64,000 nt of DNA, taken from contig JAGZXV010000002.1 of NCBI GenBank assembly GCA_018378255.1, forward strand, positions 45,605 through 109,604, in the 5' to 3' direction. Of this stretch, positions 24,936-34,417 are shown piece after piece. The DNA is from Clostridiaceae bacterium (GTDB taxonomy: Bacteria > Bacillota > Clostridia > Lachnospirales > Lachnospiraceae). Every line of letters begins with the position of its first letter. Within the stretch, counting starts at the first letter, position 1. The notes beneath the pieces are model-generated. The model worked only from the letters and a program-made list of their open reading frames with translations. It had not been told where the DNA came from and did not search any database. The translations under genes and the position numbers were made by a program.

Positions 24936-26426
24936 ATGCCCGTATTTGATTTCACCAGCGCACCGGAAAATCCCCCTCACTCCGAATGCACCTATACCAT
25001 ATTTAAGTCCAATGATGCCACAGTTTCTCCCGCGCAGCCCATTCTTCTGCTGTCCAACCGGGAACGGAGATGGAACCATCACTCCTGCGGCGTTTTTACC
25101 AATCCATCAAAACGGACAGCTTTCGAATTCAAGGAAGAGGACGGAACGGTGAGCGCCGATATCCTTAAAATTGACGCCCGTTTTGTAAATCTGCTTCAAT
25201 GGCTGGGCGAAAACCACATAAATGTGCGCCTGTCCGGTGAAAACCGGGAAGAAGGCTATGCTGTTTACAAAATCCGGGAAACCGCCTTTGGCGGCGGAAC
25301 AAAGCTTTCTGCTGAGGACGGCTTTCTCCAGTTCATGATTGAAAGGCTTCTTGCAAGCAGCGCCCCTGCTGAGGAACAGGAAGACGAAGACCGTGAGGAA
25401 GCCGGGGATAACATGAAACTCACCAGCCTGCAGAGCATCACCGATTTTATGACATGTGCAGGCCGGACTTTGCCTGACAACATCCGCCTTTGGGCCAGAA
25501 GAAACCTGGCGGTCGCCCGTTCTCACGAAGTCTCGCCGGAAGAGAAACGCCACGCACAGCGCGCCCTTTCCGTCATGATGAACATCCAGTGGAAAAATAA
25601 TTATTTTGAATCCATTGACCCCCAGAAAGCTCGTCAGATTCTGGATGAAGAGCTTTACGGCATGGAACACGTTAAGCAGAGAATTATTGAAACGATCATA
25701 CAGATCAACCGCACCCACACGCTTCCTGCTTATGGCCTTCTGCTGGCCGGCCCTGCGGGAACCGGAAAATCCCAGATCGCCTACGCGGTCGCCCGCATCC
25801 TGAAACTTCCGTGGACCACATTGGACATGAGCTCCATCAACGACCCTGAGCAGTTAACCGGCAGTTCGCGCATCTATGCCAATGCAAAACCGGGAATCAT
25901 AATGGAAGCGTTCTCCATGGCGGGAGAATCCAATCTGGTATTTATTATCAATGAGCTGGACAAAGCCGCCGCCGGTAAAGGGAACGGCAATCCTGCCGAT
26001 GTCCTCTTGACGCTCCTGGACAATCTCGGGTTCACGGACAATTATATTGAATGCATGATCCCTACCGTAGGGGTTTATCCCATAGCCACAGCCAACGACA
26101 AAAACCAGATCAGCGCGCCTTTGATGTCCCGTTTTGCAGTCATCGATATTCCTGACTACACTCCGGAAGAAAAGAAAATCATCTTTTCCAAGTATGCCCT
26201 GCCAAAAGTTCTGAAGCGGATGAGCATGAAGGAAAACGAATGCAGAATCACTGCCGGCGGCCTGGACGCCATTATCGAACAATACAGAGATACAACCGGA
26301 ATCCGGGATCTGGAACAGGCCGCAGAACATATCGCCGCCAATGCCCTTTATCAAATAGAAGTAAATCACGTGGATGAGGTGACGTTTGATGATGAGATGG
26401 TGAGGGAATTACTTGGGGAAACGTGA
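24936..26426 (+). CDS. Lon-like AAA+ ATPase lacking a protease domain
   Basis: 496 aa, with AAGGAG before ATG. Residues 1-160 form an unrecognised N-terminal region ending in an acidic stretch (EEQEDEDREE). From about 215 the sequence is Lon-like: LDEELYGMEHVKQRIIETI, Walker A GPAGTGKS near residue 273, Walker B VFIINELDKAA near 330, sensor 1 ATANDKNQ, arginine finger in LMSRF, and the helical lid to the C-terminus. There is no Lon Ser-Lys protease domain, so this is a stand-alone unfoldase or remodelling ATPase. No obvious partner gene adjoins it. Confidence 0.88.
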   Translation: MPVFDFTSAPENPPHSECTYTIFKSNDATVSPAQPILLLSNRERRWNHHSCGVFTNPSKRTAFEFKEEDGTVSADILKIDARFVNLLQWLGENHINVRLSGENREEGYAVYKIRETAFGGGTKLSAEDGFLQFMIERLLASSAPAEEQEDEDREEAGDNMKLTSLQSITDFMTCAGRTLPDNIRLWARRNLAVARSHEVSPEEKRHAQRALSVMMNIQWKNNYFESIDPQKARQILDEELYGMEHVKQRIIETIIQINRTHTLPAYGLLLAGPAGTGKSQIAYAVARILKLPWTTLDMSSINDPEQLTGSSRIYANAKPGIIMEAFSMAGESNLVFIINELDKAAAGKGNGNPADVLLTLLDNLGFTDNYIECMIPTVGVYPIATANDKNQISAPLMSRFAVIDIPDYTPEEKKIIFSKYALPKVLKRMSMKENECRITAGGLDAIIEQYRDTTGIRDLEQAAEHIAANALYQIEVNHVDEVTFDDEMVRELLGET

Positions 26427-26432
26427 AAAATC

Positions 26433-26476
26433 GGGAGTTTCTGAAGTGCTGGCTTTAAGGTCAGCACTTCCCTCCC
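26433..26476. terminator. Hairpin between convergent AAA+ and sigma genes
   Basis: GGGAG...CTCCC outside GAAGTGCTG...CAGCACTTC. On the minus strand a TTTTT run follows, so it terminates the sigma-factor gene and perhaps the ATPase gene too. Confidence 0.65.
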
Positions 26477-26480
26477 AAAT

Positions 26481-27569
26481 TTATTCAATGTACACCCTCA
26501 GCCGTTTAGACCCCCTGTTATTTCTCAAATGCCTCAAAGCTCTGGCTTCTATCTGCCGGATGCGCTCCCTGGTAACATGGTATACCTTTCCAATCTCTTC
26601 CAACGTCCAGATGCGCCCGTCAACAAAGCCGAATCTCAGCCGCAGAATATGCTGTTCCCGTTCGGTCAGCCCCGATAAAATCTGGTTAACTTCTTCTTTC
26701 ATCATGTTCTGTTCCGCATTATGGAACTGTTCCGGCATGCTCTCATCTGAGATAAATTCACCCAGAGAGGTGTCCGCCTCATCCCCAACGGGTGTTTCAA
26801 GAGAAATGGTGTCTCCAAAGAATTTGATAATCTCCTCTATCTTTTCCAGTTCAATCCCCATACGGCCGGCCAACTCCACTGCTGTCGGCTCCCTTCCTGT
26901 TTCAGCTAAAAATTCACGTGATGATTTTCTTACTTTATTCATATGTTCTCTCATATGAACCGGAATCCGTATCATCTTCGACTTATCAGCAATGGATCTG
27001 GTTATGGTCTGCCGGATCCACCACATGGCATATGTGCTGAATTTATACCCTTTATGATAATCGAATTTTTCAACAGCCTTTATAAGACCGATATTTCCTT
27101 CTTGTACCAGGTCTAAAAGTGCCATTTTGCTTCCGCCGGCATACCGTTTGGCCACACTGACAACCAGCCTTAGGTTAGAATTGATCAGTTCCTGCCTTGC
27201 TTGTTCATCTCCCTGCTCAATCCGCTCTGCCAACTGTTTTTCCCGTTCTGCGCTAAGCAGTGGAATCCGGCTGATTTCCCTTAAATACAAGCGAACGGAA
27301 TCTTCCTGCATATAAGCATTCTTAGATTGTTCATAGATGAGTTCTTCCATACTATTTTCATCATTATCATAATCGGACGTATCAACAATTTCATAATCAT
27401 TCTCATATACAGTCTCAGTTTCCTGTTCCATAAAACTTAAAATCTGCTTTATTTCATCATCTGTGAGCGAGGGAAGACCCAGACATTGTTTCATATCATC
27501 AGGTGTCAAATCTCCGCCTTTATCATTTATGTATTCCTCCAGTCTCTTCATCTGTTGGATCGTAAGCAT
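26481..27569 (-). CDS. RpoD-like sigma-70 family sigma factor
   Basis: 362 aa, with AGGAGAGGAG before ATG. Regions 1.2 to 4.2 are present: YLREISRIPLLSAEREKQLA, core-binding NSNLRLVVSVAKRYAG, region 2.3-2.4 FSTYAMWWIRQTITRSIADK, region 3 RIPVHMREHMNKVRK and the 4.2 helix-turn-helix VTRERIRQIEARALRHLRNN. It differs from housekeeping SigA at normally invariant spots (AMWWIRQT for ATWWIRQA; the C-terminus RGSKRLRVYIE) and has only a short acidic region 1.1. A paralogous group 2 sigma factor is most likely. No dnaG adjoins it, unlike the usual primary sigma operon. Confidence 0.88.
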   Translation of the reverse strand: MLTIQQMKRLEEYINDKGGDLTPDDMKQCLGLPSLTDDEIKQILSFMEQETETVYENDYEIVDTSDYDNDENSMEELIYEQSKNAYMQEDSVRLYLREISRIPLLSAEREKQLAERIEQGDEQARQELINSNLRLVVSVAKRYAGGSKMALLDLVQEGNIGLIKAVEKFDYHKGYKFSTYAMWWIRQTITRSIADKSKMIRIPVHMREHMNKVRKSSREFLAETGREPTAVELAGRMGIELEKIEEIIKFFGDTISLETPVGDEADTSLGEFISDESMPEQFHNAEQNMMKEEVNQILSGLTEREQHILRLRFGFVDGRIWTLEEIGKVYHVTRERIRQIEARALRHLRNNRGSKRLRVYIE

Positions 27570-27637
27570 TTACTCCTCTCCTCCTGCCGCCCGGCACAGC
27601 TAAATAACAACTGTCTTGTTTTTCAGTCAACAAAAAG

Positions 27638-27665
27638 AACCGGAAGATTAGGCTCCTCCGGTTTT
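27638..27665. terminator. Terminator between sigma and small-protein genes
   Basis: AACCGGA/TCCGGTT stem with TTTT on the plus strand; on the minus strand CTTTTTG follows, so it can terminate the small-protein gene. Confidence 0.55.
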
Positions 27666-27678
27666 ATGTATGGTACAT

Positions 27679-27897
27679 TTAATCTAAATAACCATCTGTC
27701 TTATAAGAATTATACTGCTTTTTAATTTTTACTATTAAGGAACCATCCGCTTCTGTTTTCTTTTCCTCAATGGAGTATTTAGTATTGTTTCTCTTCAATT
27801 TTTCGCAGTATATGGAATATTCCTGCTCCGGATTCGCATCATTGGCAGCGTCAAATTTCATAGTCTGCAGTAAACAGGCATTTAAAATTCTTCTCAT
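27679..27897 (-). CDS. Small hypothetical protein (72 aa)
   Basis: ATG at 27897 preceded by a full AAGGAGG ribosome-binding site, and followed by its own hairpin. The product is charged, without membrane helices or signal peptide: an N-terminal MRRILNACLLQTMKFD, a Lys/Glu-rich middle and a C-terminal VKIKKQYNSYKTDGYLD. It resembles small uncharacterised Lachnospiraceae proteins with the same MRRILNA start and NSY ending (from memory, not searched). Function unknown. Confidence 0.7.
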   Translation of the reverse strand: MRRILNACLLQTMKFDAANDANPEQEYSIYCEKLKRNNTKYSIEEKKTEADGSLIVKIKKQYNSYKTDGYLD

Positions 27898-28158
27898 AAT
27901 ATGAAATTCCTCCTTATCTCATCTATTTCTATTTTAACATTTCAAAAATTTTAATGTCAGTGTTTTTTTGCTCCAAAAATTAATTTTGTGAGTTTTTATA
28001 AATGGAATAAGGCGCTGTTTTATGCATTTTTACCCTTAATCCCCGCCTCCAAAATAGACATCTATTGTAATAGAATCCATTCTGTCGTATACTAAACATA
28101 CTTAAAAAAGCATGATAAAAGCACTTAATATATCAGAAAAAAGAAGGTGGAATCATTT

Positions 28159-28653
28159 ATGGTAAAAGAGATTCTGAAACTGGGCAATCCCAGGTTATAT
28201 GAGAGAAGTGAAGAGATCCTTCCATCGGATCAGGAAAATATTAAAATCTGGGTAAATGATCTGCACGACACTTTGATGGATTTCAGGAATACATACGGTG
28301 CCGGAAGGGCGGTTGCCGCGCCTCAGATCGGGATTAAAAAACGGCTGCTCTACATGTATTTGGACAAACCTTTTATTTTCATCAATCCAAGTCTCACCTT
28401 TCCCGATGATGAGACATATGTTCTCTGGGATGACTGTATGTCATTTCCCGGACTGATTGTAAAAGTAAAACGTTATAAACGGGCCGTGATTCACTATCTG
28501 GATGAAAATTTCAAATCCTGTGAAATGTCCCTGGAAGGGGACCTTTCAGAACTGCTGCAGCATGAGTATGACCATTTGGACGGAATTCTGGCCACCATGA
28601 GGGCTGTTGATGACAAGGCGTTTTGCATGGAACAGCTCAAACGTGATTTTTAA
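28159..28653 (+). CDS. Peptide deformylase-like protein
   Basis: 164 aa from ATG 28159, 11 bases after GAAGG; a GTG at 28147 overlaps the ribosome-binding site. Motif 1 GAGRAVAAPQIG and motif 3 LQHEYDHLDG (HExxH-type, metal ligands plus catalytic Glu replaced in the HEYDH form usual for the family) are present. Motif 2, normally EGCLS, reads DDCMS: the Cys ligand is kept but the neighbours differ. Peptide deformylases remove N-formyl groups from nascent proteins; the changed motif suggests a secondary paralogue with altered substrate. Not linked to fmt. Confidence 0.85.
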   Translation: MVKEILKLGNPRLYERSEEILPSDQENIKIWVNDLHDTLMDFRNTYGAGRAVAAPQIGIKKRLLYMYLDKPFIFINPSLTFPDDETYVLWDDCMSFPGLIVKVKRYKRAVIHYLDENFKSCEMSLEGDLSELLQHEYDHLDGILATMRAVDDKAFCMEQLKRDF

Positions 28654-28882
28654 TCGCGTTTTTTCACCAGTTCCCCAATAGACAGGCACTAAATCATAAA
28701 AATATCGTCCGGTATGCCGCCTTTTTGATATAAAAGCCCGGTTCTGGTAGTAAAGCATGCAGAAGGGGAGCTTGAGATTGCTGAGTGTCTTCTGTGATAT
28801 AAACAGCCTGGCCGATTCATGATATCGATTATCTTACTGCACCGGTCTATACGGATACCAAAAAAGGGAGGGAACAAAAGGA

Positions 28883-30022
28883 ATGCTTGATTTATTAATA
28901 TTAAACGGACATGTGATTGATCCTGCGAATAAGACCGACAGCGTCAAACCAGTTGCCGTCTATAACGGAAAAATAACAGCATATGAAGATGGGGAGCCTG
29001 CCGCCCATGTAATCGATGCCGCCGGTAAATATGTATTTCCAGGATTAATTGATGCACATGCCCATATGTTTCAGGACGGAACTGAAGTAGGCATTTACCC
29101 GGACACCGCCTATCTTCCAACCGGAGTAACAGCCGCCGTCGACTGTTCGGCGGGCGTGGCCAATTACCCGATATTCCGTTCGGCGGTCATTGCCAGAAGC
29201 AAAGTGACGATCAAGAGCTTTCTTCAGGTGTGCTCCGCAGGGCTTGCTACAACCAGCTATCACGAATGCATTAACCCCAAATACTTTAATCCTGAAAAAA
29301 TTGACCGGATTTATCATGAAAATGAGGATAATATTCTGGGTTTAAAAATACGTCAAAGTAAAGAACTGGCTGAAGGCCTCGGCATTGAACCTTTAAAAGC
29401 AACGATCCGCATCGCCCAAAAAACAGGCTGTCCGGTAGAAGTCCACTGTACCAATCTTCCAGTGCCAACCAAAGAAGTTCTGGATGTTCTGCGGCCCGGC
29501 GACATATTTGAACACGTATACCAGGGAGTAAAAAATACCATACTGGATGAAAACGGCAAACTCTGCGGCTGCGTCCTGGAAGCCAGAAAACGAGGCATCA
29601 TTTTCGACACCGCAGAAGGAAGAAAACACGGAGATTTTGATGTGATGATGGCTGCGAGAAAACAGGGCTTCACCGCAGACATATGCAGCACAGACCTGGT
29701 GCTGGGAAGCATGTACCGAAGACCGGTTTTCTCACTCCCCAACATGATGTCCCGCTATATCTGTATGGGCATTCCTATGGCCGAAGTGGTCGGCATGGCC
29801 ACAGAACGCCCCGCCAGGCTCATGAAAATGGAAGGAATGATTGGGTGCCTGTCAATTAACGCCCATGCTGACATCGCAATCTTTGACTGGAGGAATGTCC
29901 GCCAGGTTTACAGAGACTGGAAGGGCGCAGCCTTTACCGCAGACAAACTTTTAATACCCGAGATGACCATTAAAGGGGGACAAATCGTATACTGCGCCCC
30001 GGATTATATCTACGGGCAGTAA
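28883..30022 (+). CDS. Amidohydrolase/deacetylase-family metallohydrolase
   Basis: 379 aa, with GGGAGG before ATG. Dihydroorotase-like TIM barrel: GLIDAHAHMF (metal HxH), Lys in LGLKIRQSK as probable carboxylated metal bridge, EVHCTN, IFEHVYQG and the conserved Asp in ADICSTDL. The closest group I recall is the EF_0837/AHA_3915 amidohydrolases, which act on acetylated amino acids or cyclic amides; substrate here unknown. Appears monocistronic. The 229-base gap before it holds no gene I can support. Confidence 0.87.
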   Translation: MLDLLILNGHVIDPANKTDSVKPVAVYNGKITAYEDGEPAAHVIDAAGKYVFPGLIDAHAHMFQDGTEVGIYPDTAYLPTGVTAAVDCSAGVANYPIFRSAVIARSKVTIKSFLQVCSAGLATTSYHECINPKYFNPEKIDRIYHENEDNILGLKIRQSKELAEGLGIEPLKATIRIAQKTGCPVEVHCTNLPVPTKEVLDVLRPGDIFEHVYQGVKNTILDENGKLCGCVLEARKRGIIFDTAEGRKHGDFDVMMAARKQGFTADICSTDLVLGSMYRRPVFSLPNMMSRYICMGIPMAEVVGMATERPARLMKMEGMIGCLSINAHADIAIFDWRNVRQVYRDWKGAAFTADKLLIPEMTIKGGQIVYCAPDYIYGQ

Positions 30023-30057
30023 CCTGCAATTTTAAGCTCAGGCAGACGGAACACGGC

Positions 30058-31437
30058 TTATTTTTCCGTAAGCAGTTTCCGGGTCCGCCATTTCCCGCTT
30101 ACAAAATACGCCACGCACAGCAGTCCCGGCAGCGTTCTGGAGAATGCGGTTCCCCACCAATAACTGTACGCGCCCAAATTGAATACATATACGAACAGCA
30201 GGCTGAATCCTATTCTGCATACCACGCCGTCCAGAATGCCGATGAAAAATCCCATCGACACAAAGCCGGAGCCGGTAACCATAGCCTGAAAAGCTCCGGT
30301 GACTGCGGACATATAAAATGCCATAACCATAATCCGCATATAATCGGCAGCATATCCGATTACCTGTGCATCCGAAGTGAAGAAACCAAACATCTTGTCA
30401 GGAATAAACAACGCCAGACAAGATGCCGCTGTTGCAATAACCAGAGTACAGCCAAATGTATTCAAAGTGATTTTCTTCGCCCGCTCCGGTTTCCGTGCGC
30501 CCAAATTCTGGCCTATCATCGCTCCGGATGCCGTATCCACACCATTCATAAATGCATTGTTAAACTTCTGAATCTTATCACCCACACTGTTGGTTGCTGA
30601 AATCACAAGTCCATATGAATTTACACAGGATTTAACCCAAAGCATTGAGAACTGGACAAATACAACCCGCACAAGCTGAGGGATTCCCAGTTTTAGAATA
30701 ATCAGCGCCGTTTTCTTATCTATTTTGAAAAAACTTCTCTGCAGGCTGAAGTCAAATGTTTCTCTGTGCCTGTACATAAAAAAGAATGCAGCGAAAAATG
30801 ATCCTATCTGAGATAAAACCGTAGCAATAGCCGTTCCGGCGGCTCCCATTTTAAACACAATCACAAAGATTAAATCTGCCACAATGTTGACCACAGCCGC
30901 TACACATACAAAAATCAGCGGCCGTTTTGATTCCCCCATCCCCCGCAGAATCCCGCATACTGCATTATATCCGAAGATAAACGGCATTCCCAGGGTGGTG
31001 ATAATCATGTAGTACGCAGCCTGGACTACCGCCTCCTGGGGGCAGTTTAATAAGTCCAGTATATTTTTATGAAATAATACGGTCAGAATGATGCAGGCGG
31101 CAGAAATCGTAAACATCATTGTCAGCAGTGTTCCAACTGCCTTTTTAATGCCTTCTGTCATTTTAGCGCCTGCCAGCTGTGCGATATAAATCTGTCCCGC
31201 GGTAGAAAATGCGGTGGCTACCGGCGTCATTAAATCCGACACCTCGCCTCCTGTGGCCACGCCTACCGTTCCCACGCTGCCCACAAACCGCCCCACTACC
31301 ATTAAATCCACCATGGAATACAATTGCTGTATTAAATTAGTGGCGATGATCGGCAGGGAAAACATCAAAAGCGTGCTTAAAATGTTTCCCTCCGTCAAAT
31401 CACGGCCAACCTGTTTTTTTCCTACTGCTGCTGTCAC
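30058..31437 (-). CDS. MATE-family efflux transporter
   Basis: 459 aa from GTG 31437, with GAGGAG 6 bases upstream. Twelve predicted helices in two MatE repeats, with the usual N-terminal LPIIATNLIQQLYSMVDLMV and VGTVGVATGGEVSDL. Members expel cationic compounds using Na+ or H+. It lies 16 bases downstream of the long hydrolase operon, in the same direction and without an intervening terminator, so read-through co-expression is possible. It differs clearly from the second MATE pump at 62.5 kb. Confidence 0.92.
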   Translation of the reverse strand: MTAAVGKKQVGRDLTEGNILSTLLMFSLPIIATNLIQQLYSMVDLMVVGRFVGSVGTVGVATGGEVSDLMTPVATAFSTAGQIYIAQLAGAKMTEGIKKAVGTLLTMMFTISAACIILTVLFHKNILDLLNCPQEAVVQAAYYMIITTLGMPFIFGYNAVCGILRGMGESKRPLIFVCVAAVVNIVADLIFVIVFKMGAAGTAIATVLSQIGSFFAAFFFMYRHRETFDFSLQRSFFKIDKKTALIILKLGIPQLVRVVFVQFSMLWVKSCVNSYGLVISATNSVGDKIQKFNNAFMNGVDTASGAMIGQNLGARKPERAKKITLNTFGCTLVIATAASCLALFIPDKMFGFFTSDAQVIGYAADYMRIMVMAFYMSAVTGAFQAMVTGSGFVSMGFFIGILDGVVCRIGFSLLFVYVFNLGAYSYWWGTAFSRTLPGLLCVAYFVSGKWRTRKLLTEK

Positions 31438-31453
31438 ATCATACTCCTCTTTT

Positions 31454-33268
31454 CTAGTATAATTCTATGGTTTTTCCGGTTTCCAAGTCTCTTGCAAAAC
31501 GCCGCATAAATGACCATGACAGTTTCTGCTGCACCGGTGTTGTATTGTGGGGCATATTCTCCTCACCAACAACACGCAGGTGGTACCTGCCCTCTTTGTT
31601 CAATATATCCGCTATATAGACTTCACTTCCATCCAGCCACATCGTCTCGCTTTTATCCGCCGGAATGCCCAGATTGCGGATTGCCCCATCCTGGCTGGCC
31701 GCGGTTTCATAGATCTGCTCCAACGTCTTCTCAGGGCAGTTATGGGCTTTTAGGCGGAGCTGCCACGTCTTTGCCCTGGCTTCAGCCGTCAGCGGAAAAT
31801 CAGGCGCTTTTCCCTGCCAGGGGCGCAGCCCTTTGGCATCTTTATTAAGGGGATAGATCAGATTGTGTTCCGTACACCCTGCCAGGCAGATTGTGGGCAT
31901 ATCATACGCTCTGATATGGCGTATTTTTTCGTCTGTCAGAGGTATCATAGCATTGGGCTGAAGTCCGGCGCTGATTCCATAGGTGGAAATGGCCGCGATC
32001 ATTTCCGGGTGTCGGAAGGCAAATTCATATGTATATCTGCCGTTATGGGAATGGCCCGCCGCATAAACCCTGGTCCGGTCAATCATCGGATACCGCTCAA
32101 ATGCTTCCTTTAGTATTTTCACCAGCAGATCATTATCGTCCGCATCTTCCAGCACAAAATTGATCAGAATGCATTCTCCCTGGGCTGCAATCCGGTAATA
32201 CTCATAAAAATAAGCCGATTCTGTCACAGCCAGGTGCTCATTGGACCGGTTCACCTCCTGAAGCACACAGATAACAGGCAGTTTCACACCTGGATCTTCA
32301 TATGCGCCTTCCGGCACCGCTGCAGTCCATCTGCGAAAATCCGTATCATGGCTTTCATATCTCAGCCCCCGTTTTCTCCAATATTGAAGAAATCCTTCAT
32401 CTTCTATGGTGTCAAATTCATATTCCGGCACCATGCTTTCCGCTACATTCCTTCCACTCTCGCTATGGATCAGTTTATGCAGGCTGAACGCCTGGCTGCT
32501 CCAGTTTTCCTTAGACATCTGATCCCTGGAAAGACTTACCCGGTTTTCCCAGCGCCGGGTGATGTTAAGCACAGGAATCCGAAAGCCGCGGAACATAACA
32601 GACGCTTCGTCAGGATCTACTGCCCTGCCACTTTCATCTTTATAAATAAATCCGGGAACATCCTTTAACTTTAAGCCGCTGTCATATACCGGACTGACGT
32701 CCAGCCATACCCGGCCCGTATCGCCAGGCACAGCCACAAATGCTTCCTGAAGGATGTTTACGTAAATCCGGTCGTAATCAGGCCTTTCATTGGCTATGTA
32801 TATGATAATCAGGTCTTTCTCCCTGGCAGCTATCTGATTGTAAGCTTCATAACGGTCCAGCATTTTCATTGCCCAGTAAGGATCGTCAATATCTTCATTG
32901 TGGATCACCACTAATGTTTCCAGCTTTCTGCCATAATTACCGTAACATTCTCTGGGCGCTATAATGAACCAGCTGACGCCGCCCTGGGACCGGCAGTCAA
33001 AATACAGTCCCATTTCTTCCAATTTCTTTACCGCTTCAGGCACAGCCACACAATTGGTCTTGTGGGTATAACAGGGAAGCTGACGGCAGTCTTTTCCAAA
33101 CCGCCCGTCAACAGGGTTGTGATAGACGGTTTGTTCCCGTTTTTCCTGTTCGCCCATAAAAACGGCCAATTCATAGATGGAACTGATCTTGTCTTTCCAG
33201 ACCTCTTCATTCCATAAGTTTATCTGGTCATAACTGTAATAACTTTTCAACTCCTTCACCCTCCTCAT
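31454..33268 (-). CDS. Alpha/beta-hydrolase-fold esterase (PHB depolymerase-like)
   Basis: 604 aa, cytoplasmic (no signal peptide). The C-terminal part carries a nucleophile elbow GHSHNG within VYAAGHSHNGRYTYEFAFRH, as in poly-hydroxybutyrate-depolymerase/feruloyl-esterase-like hydrolases. The N-terminal 350 residues are unusual and repeat features of such a domain (for example VVIHNEDIDDPYWA). ATG 33268 overlaps the lactonase stop as ATGA. A TTG at 33250, 9 bases after AGGAGG, is an alternative start. Last enzyme of the ABC/hydrolase operon, probably an ester cleaving step. Confidence 0.78.
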   Translation of the reverse strand: MRRVKELKSYYSYDQINLWNEEVWKDKISSIYELAVFMGEQEKREQTVYHNPVDGRFGKDCRQLPCYTHKTNCVAVPEAVKKLEEMGLYFDCRSQGGVSWFIIAPRECYGNYGRKLETLVVIHNEDIDDPYWAMKMLDRYEAYNQIAAREKDLIIIYIANERPDYDRIYVNILQEAFVAVPGDTGRVWLDVSPVYDSGLKLKDVPGFIYKDESGRAVDPDEASVMFRGFRIPVLNITRRWENRVSLSRDQMSKENWSSQAFSLHKLIHSESGRNVAESMVPEYEFDTIEDEGFLQYWRKRGLRYESHDTDFRRWTAAVPEGAYEDPGVKLPVICVLQEVNRSNEHLAVTESAYFYEYYRIAAQGECILINFVLEDADDNDLLVKILKEAFERYPMIDRTRVYAAGHSHNGRYTYEFAFRHPEMIAAISTYGISAGLQPNAMIPLTDEKIRHIRAYDMPTICLAGCTEHNLIYPLNKDAKGLRPWQGKAPDFPLTAEARAKTWQLRLKAHNCPEKTLEQIYETAASQDGAIRNLGIPADKSETMWLDGSEVYIADILNKEGRYHLRVVGEENMPHNTTPVQQKLSWSFMRRFARDLETGKTIELY

Positions 33269-34416
33269 TCGCTGACAAACATACTCATATTGCCCGGGCG
33301 GGACACCTCTGTAAAGATTCCTGACGGTTTCAGCCGGCCGTCAGGTTCCACGGTGAAAGACACCGCCTGATCTGAGTTTACATTGCACACATACAGGTAT
33401 TTTCCATCCGGGGACAGGCATAATCCTCTGGGATTATCACCTCCGCAGGAAATATTCTGGATCAGTTTCATTTGACCGCGTTCTCCCGTGGAGATCACGC
33501 TGATCATGTTAATTCCTCTGATGCTCACATACAGAAACGCTCCATCCCGGCTGATTACAATATCGCTGGGAGCCGGTTTTATATCCCCGTTTTCCTCATT
33601 TTCTAAAATTCTGCATACCGAAACACAGGTGATCTCTGCAGTCTCCCGGTTCACCTGGTACTGGCTGATATAAGCTGCCTCTTCATGATTCCCATAAAAG
33701 AACGGCAGTTTAGGATGAAATACCCCGTATCTGGGATGGCTTTCATCTTCTGCTTTAAATTTGTCACACAGGATTAGTTTCCCTTTTTGGCGGTCAATCC
33801 TGAAGGAATACAGCATATCCAGTCCCTTGTCACAGACCATATAAATTTCTCCCGAAGGATCGGCAATTACACAGTGCAGATGGGAAATCGGGCGAAGCGG
33901 GCCTCTATCTTGATGGACAGCTTCATAAACATCACATACTTCCCCTAATGTCCCGTCCTGATTAATGCGGAATAAAACCAAAGCTCCATTTTCATACACG
34001 GTTTCGGATTCATATGCTCCGTCCTCTTTATGAACCAGCCTTGTTATATAATTGTCCGTCACATGATGGGTAACAAGGGCATATTCCCCAGACCGGTCCA
34101 GCCATACATAAGAGGGGTTGGAAAGAAGGCTTGGCTTCTCACTGACCATATGCAGCGTCCCGTCTTTCCGGCTGACTTTGGCGGCGCATACATAGCCTCC
34201 TCCTCCCGTCCGCCCTCTTTGATCCTTTCTTTCGTCTGTAAAATATACGATTCCGGTTTTTTTATCATAAAACTGGCTGCCCACCGCAATATCAGGATAA
34301 TCAGAATCCAATAGAGCCAGCTTTGAAGTCAGGGGATCATATTCGTATGTGGAAAGTCCCCGGATGCCGCCCCTAAATCCCCAGCCGCCTATAACCGCAT
34401 ATATTTTTTTCTCCAT
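33265..34416 (-). CDS. Lactonase-family beta-propeller protein
   Basis: 383 aa from ATG 34416, with GGAGG 6 bases upstream; earlier in-frame starts lie inside the preceding gene. Seven-bladed propeller of the 6-phosphogluconolactonase/YkgB-YbhE kind, with SLSPDGKYLYVCNVNSDQ-type repeats near the C-terminus and GNHEEAAYISQY in the middle. The family hydrolyses sugar lactones, in line with the esterase-rich context. It overlaps the next gene's start (ATGA), indicating coupled translation. Confidence 0.85.
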   Translation of the reverse strand: MEKKIYAVIGGWGFRGGIRGLSTYEYDPLTSKLALLDSDYPDIAVGSQFYDKKTGIVYFTDERKDQRGRTGGGGYVCAAKVSRKDGTLHMVSEKPSLLSNPSYVWLDRSGEYALVTHHVTDNYITRLVHKEDGAYESETVYENGALVLFRINQDGTLGEVCDVYEAVHQDRGPLRPISHLHCVIADPSGEIYMVCDKGLDMLYSFRIDRQKGKLILCDKFKAEDESHPRYGVFHPKLPFFYGNHEEAAYISQYQVNRETAEITCVSVCRILENEENGDIKPAPSDIVISRDGAFLYVSIRGINMISVISTGERGQMKLIQNISCGGDNPRGLCLSPDGKYLYVCNVNSDQAVSFTVEPDGRLKPSGIFTEVSRPGNMSMFVSE

Positions 34417-34417
34417 C

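Noticed and set aside
28654..28882. Possible small gene in the gap between the deformylase-like and amidohydrolase genes
   Set aside because: Only short frames interrupted by stops; a stretch reading VLVVKHAEGELEIAECLL has no start codon or recognisable family.
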